Position numbers and translations under genes: made by a program. A model generated the notes under the pieces. The model was given only the letters and a program-made list of their open reading frames with translations, was not told the origin of the DNA and did not search any database. From the NCBI GenBank assembly GCA_002869425.1, contig PKSZ01000293.1, forward strand, positions 1 through 8,056: 8,056 nt of DNA, read 5' to 3'. Shown piece by piece: positions 7,601 through 8,056 of this stretch. This stretch comes from Marinilabiliales bacterium. GTDB lineage: Bacteria; Bacteroidota; Bacteroidia; Bacteroidales; BM523. The stretch's first letter is position 1; each line of letters opens with the position of its first letter.

Positions 7601-8056
7601 CGTGTAAATTGTTTTTTCTCATCTACTTCCTGCATTAACTGAGGATAAACAATATCCGTTGACTTCTTAATAAACTCTTTCCCCTTAAGGCTATTAAGAT
7701 GACCACTAATTATAGTAGCTATATTTTCAAGAAGATTTCTCTCCTCACTAAGGAAAGGCCCCTCGTCCATCTCTTCAAACTCAGCAAGATAAAAAACTTC
7801 GATTAATCCAGATTTATGGTCAATTGTATCAAAAGCCTGTGACTGTTTCCACTTCGTAACCTGAAACTCTTTCGTTGTATATTTACTCCCATCATAACTT
7901 ATCCTTACGGCTGTATAATCCGGGTACTGCCATGCAACGCGTAAGATTTCACATAATTGCTCAAAAGTATCATTTATGGGTTTTCCCTCCTTTAACAAGC
8001 GCGTAGTCTGGTTTAAGCAGGCAAGCTCTTTTAATCTTTCTGTGTTCTCGGAAACA
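4642..8056 (-). CDS. GAF-receiver-receiver-ATP-grasp (PEP/pyruvate-binding) signalling protein, N-terminus outside window
   Basis: The frame is open to the window edge, so the TTG at 7998 is not the start; 19 more codons upstream read VSENTERLKELACLNQTTR. At least 1137 residues are visible, numbered here from the codon at 8055. RLKELACL (about 7-14) is the linker typical just before GAF or PAS domains of Bacteroidota sensor proteins. Residues 20-125 look GAF-like (IEVFYLAEF, GPFLSEERNLL). Residues 177-311 are a degenerate receiver with Met241 at the acceptor site. Residues 324-474 are a receiver with Glu330-Asp331, acceptor Asp401, Ser435/436 and Lys454. A family-specific region follows (PDESLIYHAKRNHFSQWL). 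The ATP-grasp domain (586-952) has GGKGRGLAF with Lys591, AVRSS with Arg682, Glu929 in EIEF and Gln948 in LLQIKPL, where Lys950 replaces the usual Arg. The C-terminal module has GPGRWG (1028-1033) and SHFFHN (His1071). No swivel His domain or PEP barrel is present. It ends with TAA. Likely role: phosphorylation controlled by a sensed signal; substrate unknown. Confidence 0.85.
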   Translation of the reverse strand, partial: VSENTERLKELACLNQTTRLLKEGKPINDTFEQLCEILRVAWQYPDYTAVRISYDGSKYTTKEFQVTKWKQSQAFDTIDHKSGLIEVFYLAEFEEMDEGPFLSEERNLLENIATIISGHLNSLKGKEFIKKSTDIVYPQLMQEVDEKKQFTRQLLQQFLNKHNANRDVFHDLMPFKVKEILLVATLYDAYSIEKEGRFTEQILGEYHQLNLTQMPRVTGASTSEEAMEQLANKHFDLVIIMLGADRKSPLELSMEIKARFNYIQIFLLLHNNNDIAYLKTQNCDLAAIDKVFVWNGDSKVFFAMVKSIEDWINVENDTAVGMVGIILLVEDSIKYYSRYLPLLYSIVLEQTKDLIEEVVTDELYKVLRLRARPKIVLASNYEEAKYIYNKYQENILCLITDMEFEKEGVSIKNAGELLIKDIRSSRKDLPTIIQSSDPDNANIAYNLKVSFIDKNSETLGQDIRSFINYYLGFGNFVYRNAEGREIAVARTLREFEAQLKTIPDESLIYHAKRNHFSQWLMARGEIQAARIIHPIMVSDFKSPGELRNFLINIIQTFRHEQKRGKVVAFHESSINDESNIVSLCSGALGGKGRGLAFINNLIYDFNIEQFIDGIHIKSPKTSIIGTDEFEIFMERNQLRNVVLESNDYSQIRKLFVEGALSENLKKRLRKMLKVLKKPLAVRSSGLFEDSLTEPFAGIFETYKLPNNHKDLDVRHEQLMTAIKLVYASVYSGIAKGYVEAINHKIEEEKMAVVIQEVVGNQYGDYFYPHISGVAQSYNYYPISHMEPEDGYAVLALGLGKYVVEGEKAFRFSPKYPTTQNNTAKDLYKNSQVDFFAVDLSNQKPDLLANEDAGLVKIDISEAENHGTLKHTASVYDSDGDRINPGLDKPGPRVVNFANILKYNYIPLAHTLEVIVDIVKEALGTPVEIEFAIDLNKDKDYKASFYLLQIKPLIGSAADYEIDMESIRDDEVILYSEKGMGNGVIDDIYDIIYVDIANFDKTETIEMVNEINNLNQKMKEMDRKYILIGPGRWGTRDRFIGIPVSWPQISNAQIIVETSLKDFPLDASLGSHFFHNVTSLGIGYFSVQPEMSDSYINYNMFEKEKLIQKTKYFRHVQFEKPVLVRMDGKERKSVITIQ

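Noticed and set aside
7996..7998. TTG as the start of the large upstream gene
   Set aside because: The same frame stays open to the window edge and the extra residues are recognisable family sequence.
451..8056. Annotation of either large gene as PEP synthase (ppsA) or pyruvate phosphate dikinase (ppdK)
   Set aside because: Only the nucleotide-binding domain is shared; the phosphohistidine and PEP/pyruvate domains are missing and receiver domains are added.

Overview
The window looks like chromosomal DNA from a member of the Bacteroidota. It is AT-rich by eye, most starts lack a Shine-Dalgarno sequence, one intergenic region carries a perfect Bacteroidota -7 element (TAnnTTTG), and the large proteins resemble the multidomain 'PEP/pyruvate-binding domain' proteins I associate with that phylum. 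No finer placement is supportable. Every real gene lies on the minus strand, so the window is described from its right end leftwards.

8056 to 451 is one tightly packed run, almost certainly an operon. It starts with the 3' part of a very large gene (4642-8056, open through the window edge). This encodes a GAF-like domain, a degenerate receiver, a second receiver with its phospho-acceptor Asp, and a PEP-synthase-type ATP-grasp domain with a conserved C-terminal module. One base later comes a small stand-alone nucleotidyltransferase (4269-4640). One base after that comes a calcineurin-like metallophosphoesterase (3425-4267, reannotated start). Ten bases later comes a second, paralogous receiver-receiver-ATP-grasp gene (451-3414). 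This last gene is cut by a single in-frame TAA at 1972-1974 with no shift of frame, so it reads as two ORFs of 480 codons and about 503 codons.

After a 102-base gap with its own likely promoter, a separate gene begins at 348 and runs off the left edge. It encodes a secreted CsgG-like protein and is open to base 1.

The operon combines phosphotransfer signalling domains, ATP-dependent phosphotransferase domains that lack the usual phosphohistidine swivel and PEP/pyruvate domains, a nucleotidyl-transfer enzyme and a phosphoesterase. It looks like a cytoplasmic signal-controlled modification pathway with 'writer' and 'eraser' enzymes. The substrate cannot be read from the sequence, and I know of no described function for this gene set. 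No RNA genes, mobile elements, CRISPR arrays or long repeats are visible, and no stretch above 300 bases lacks a gene.
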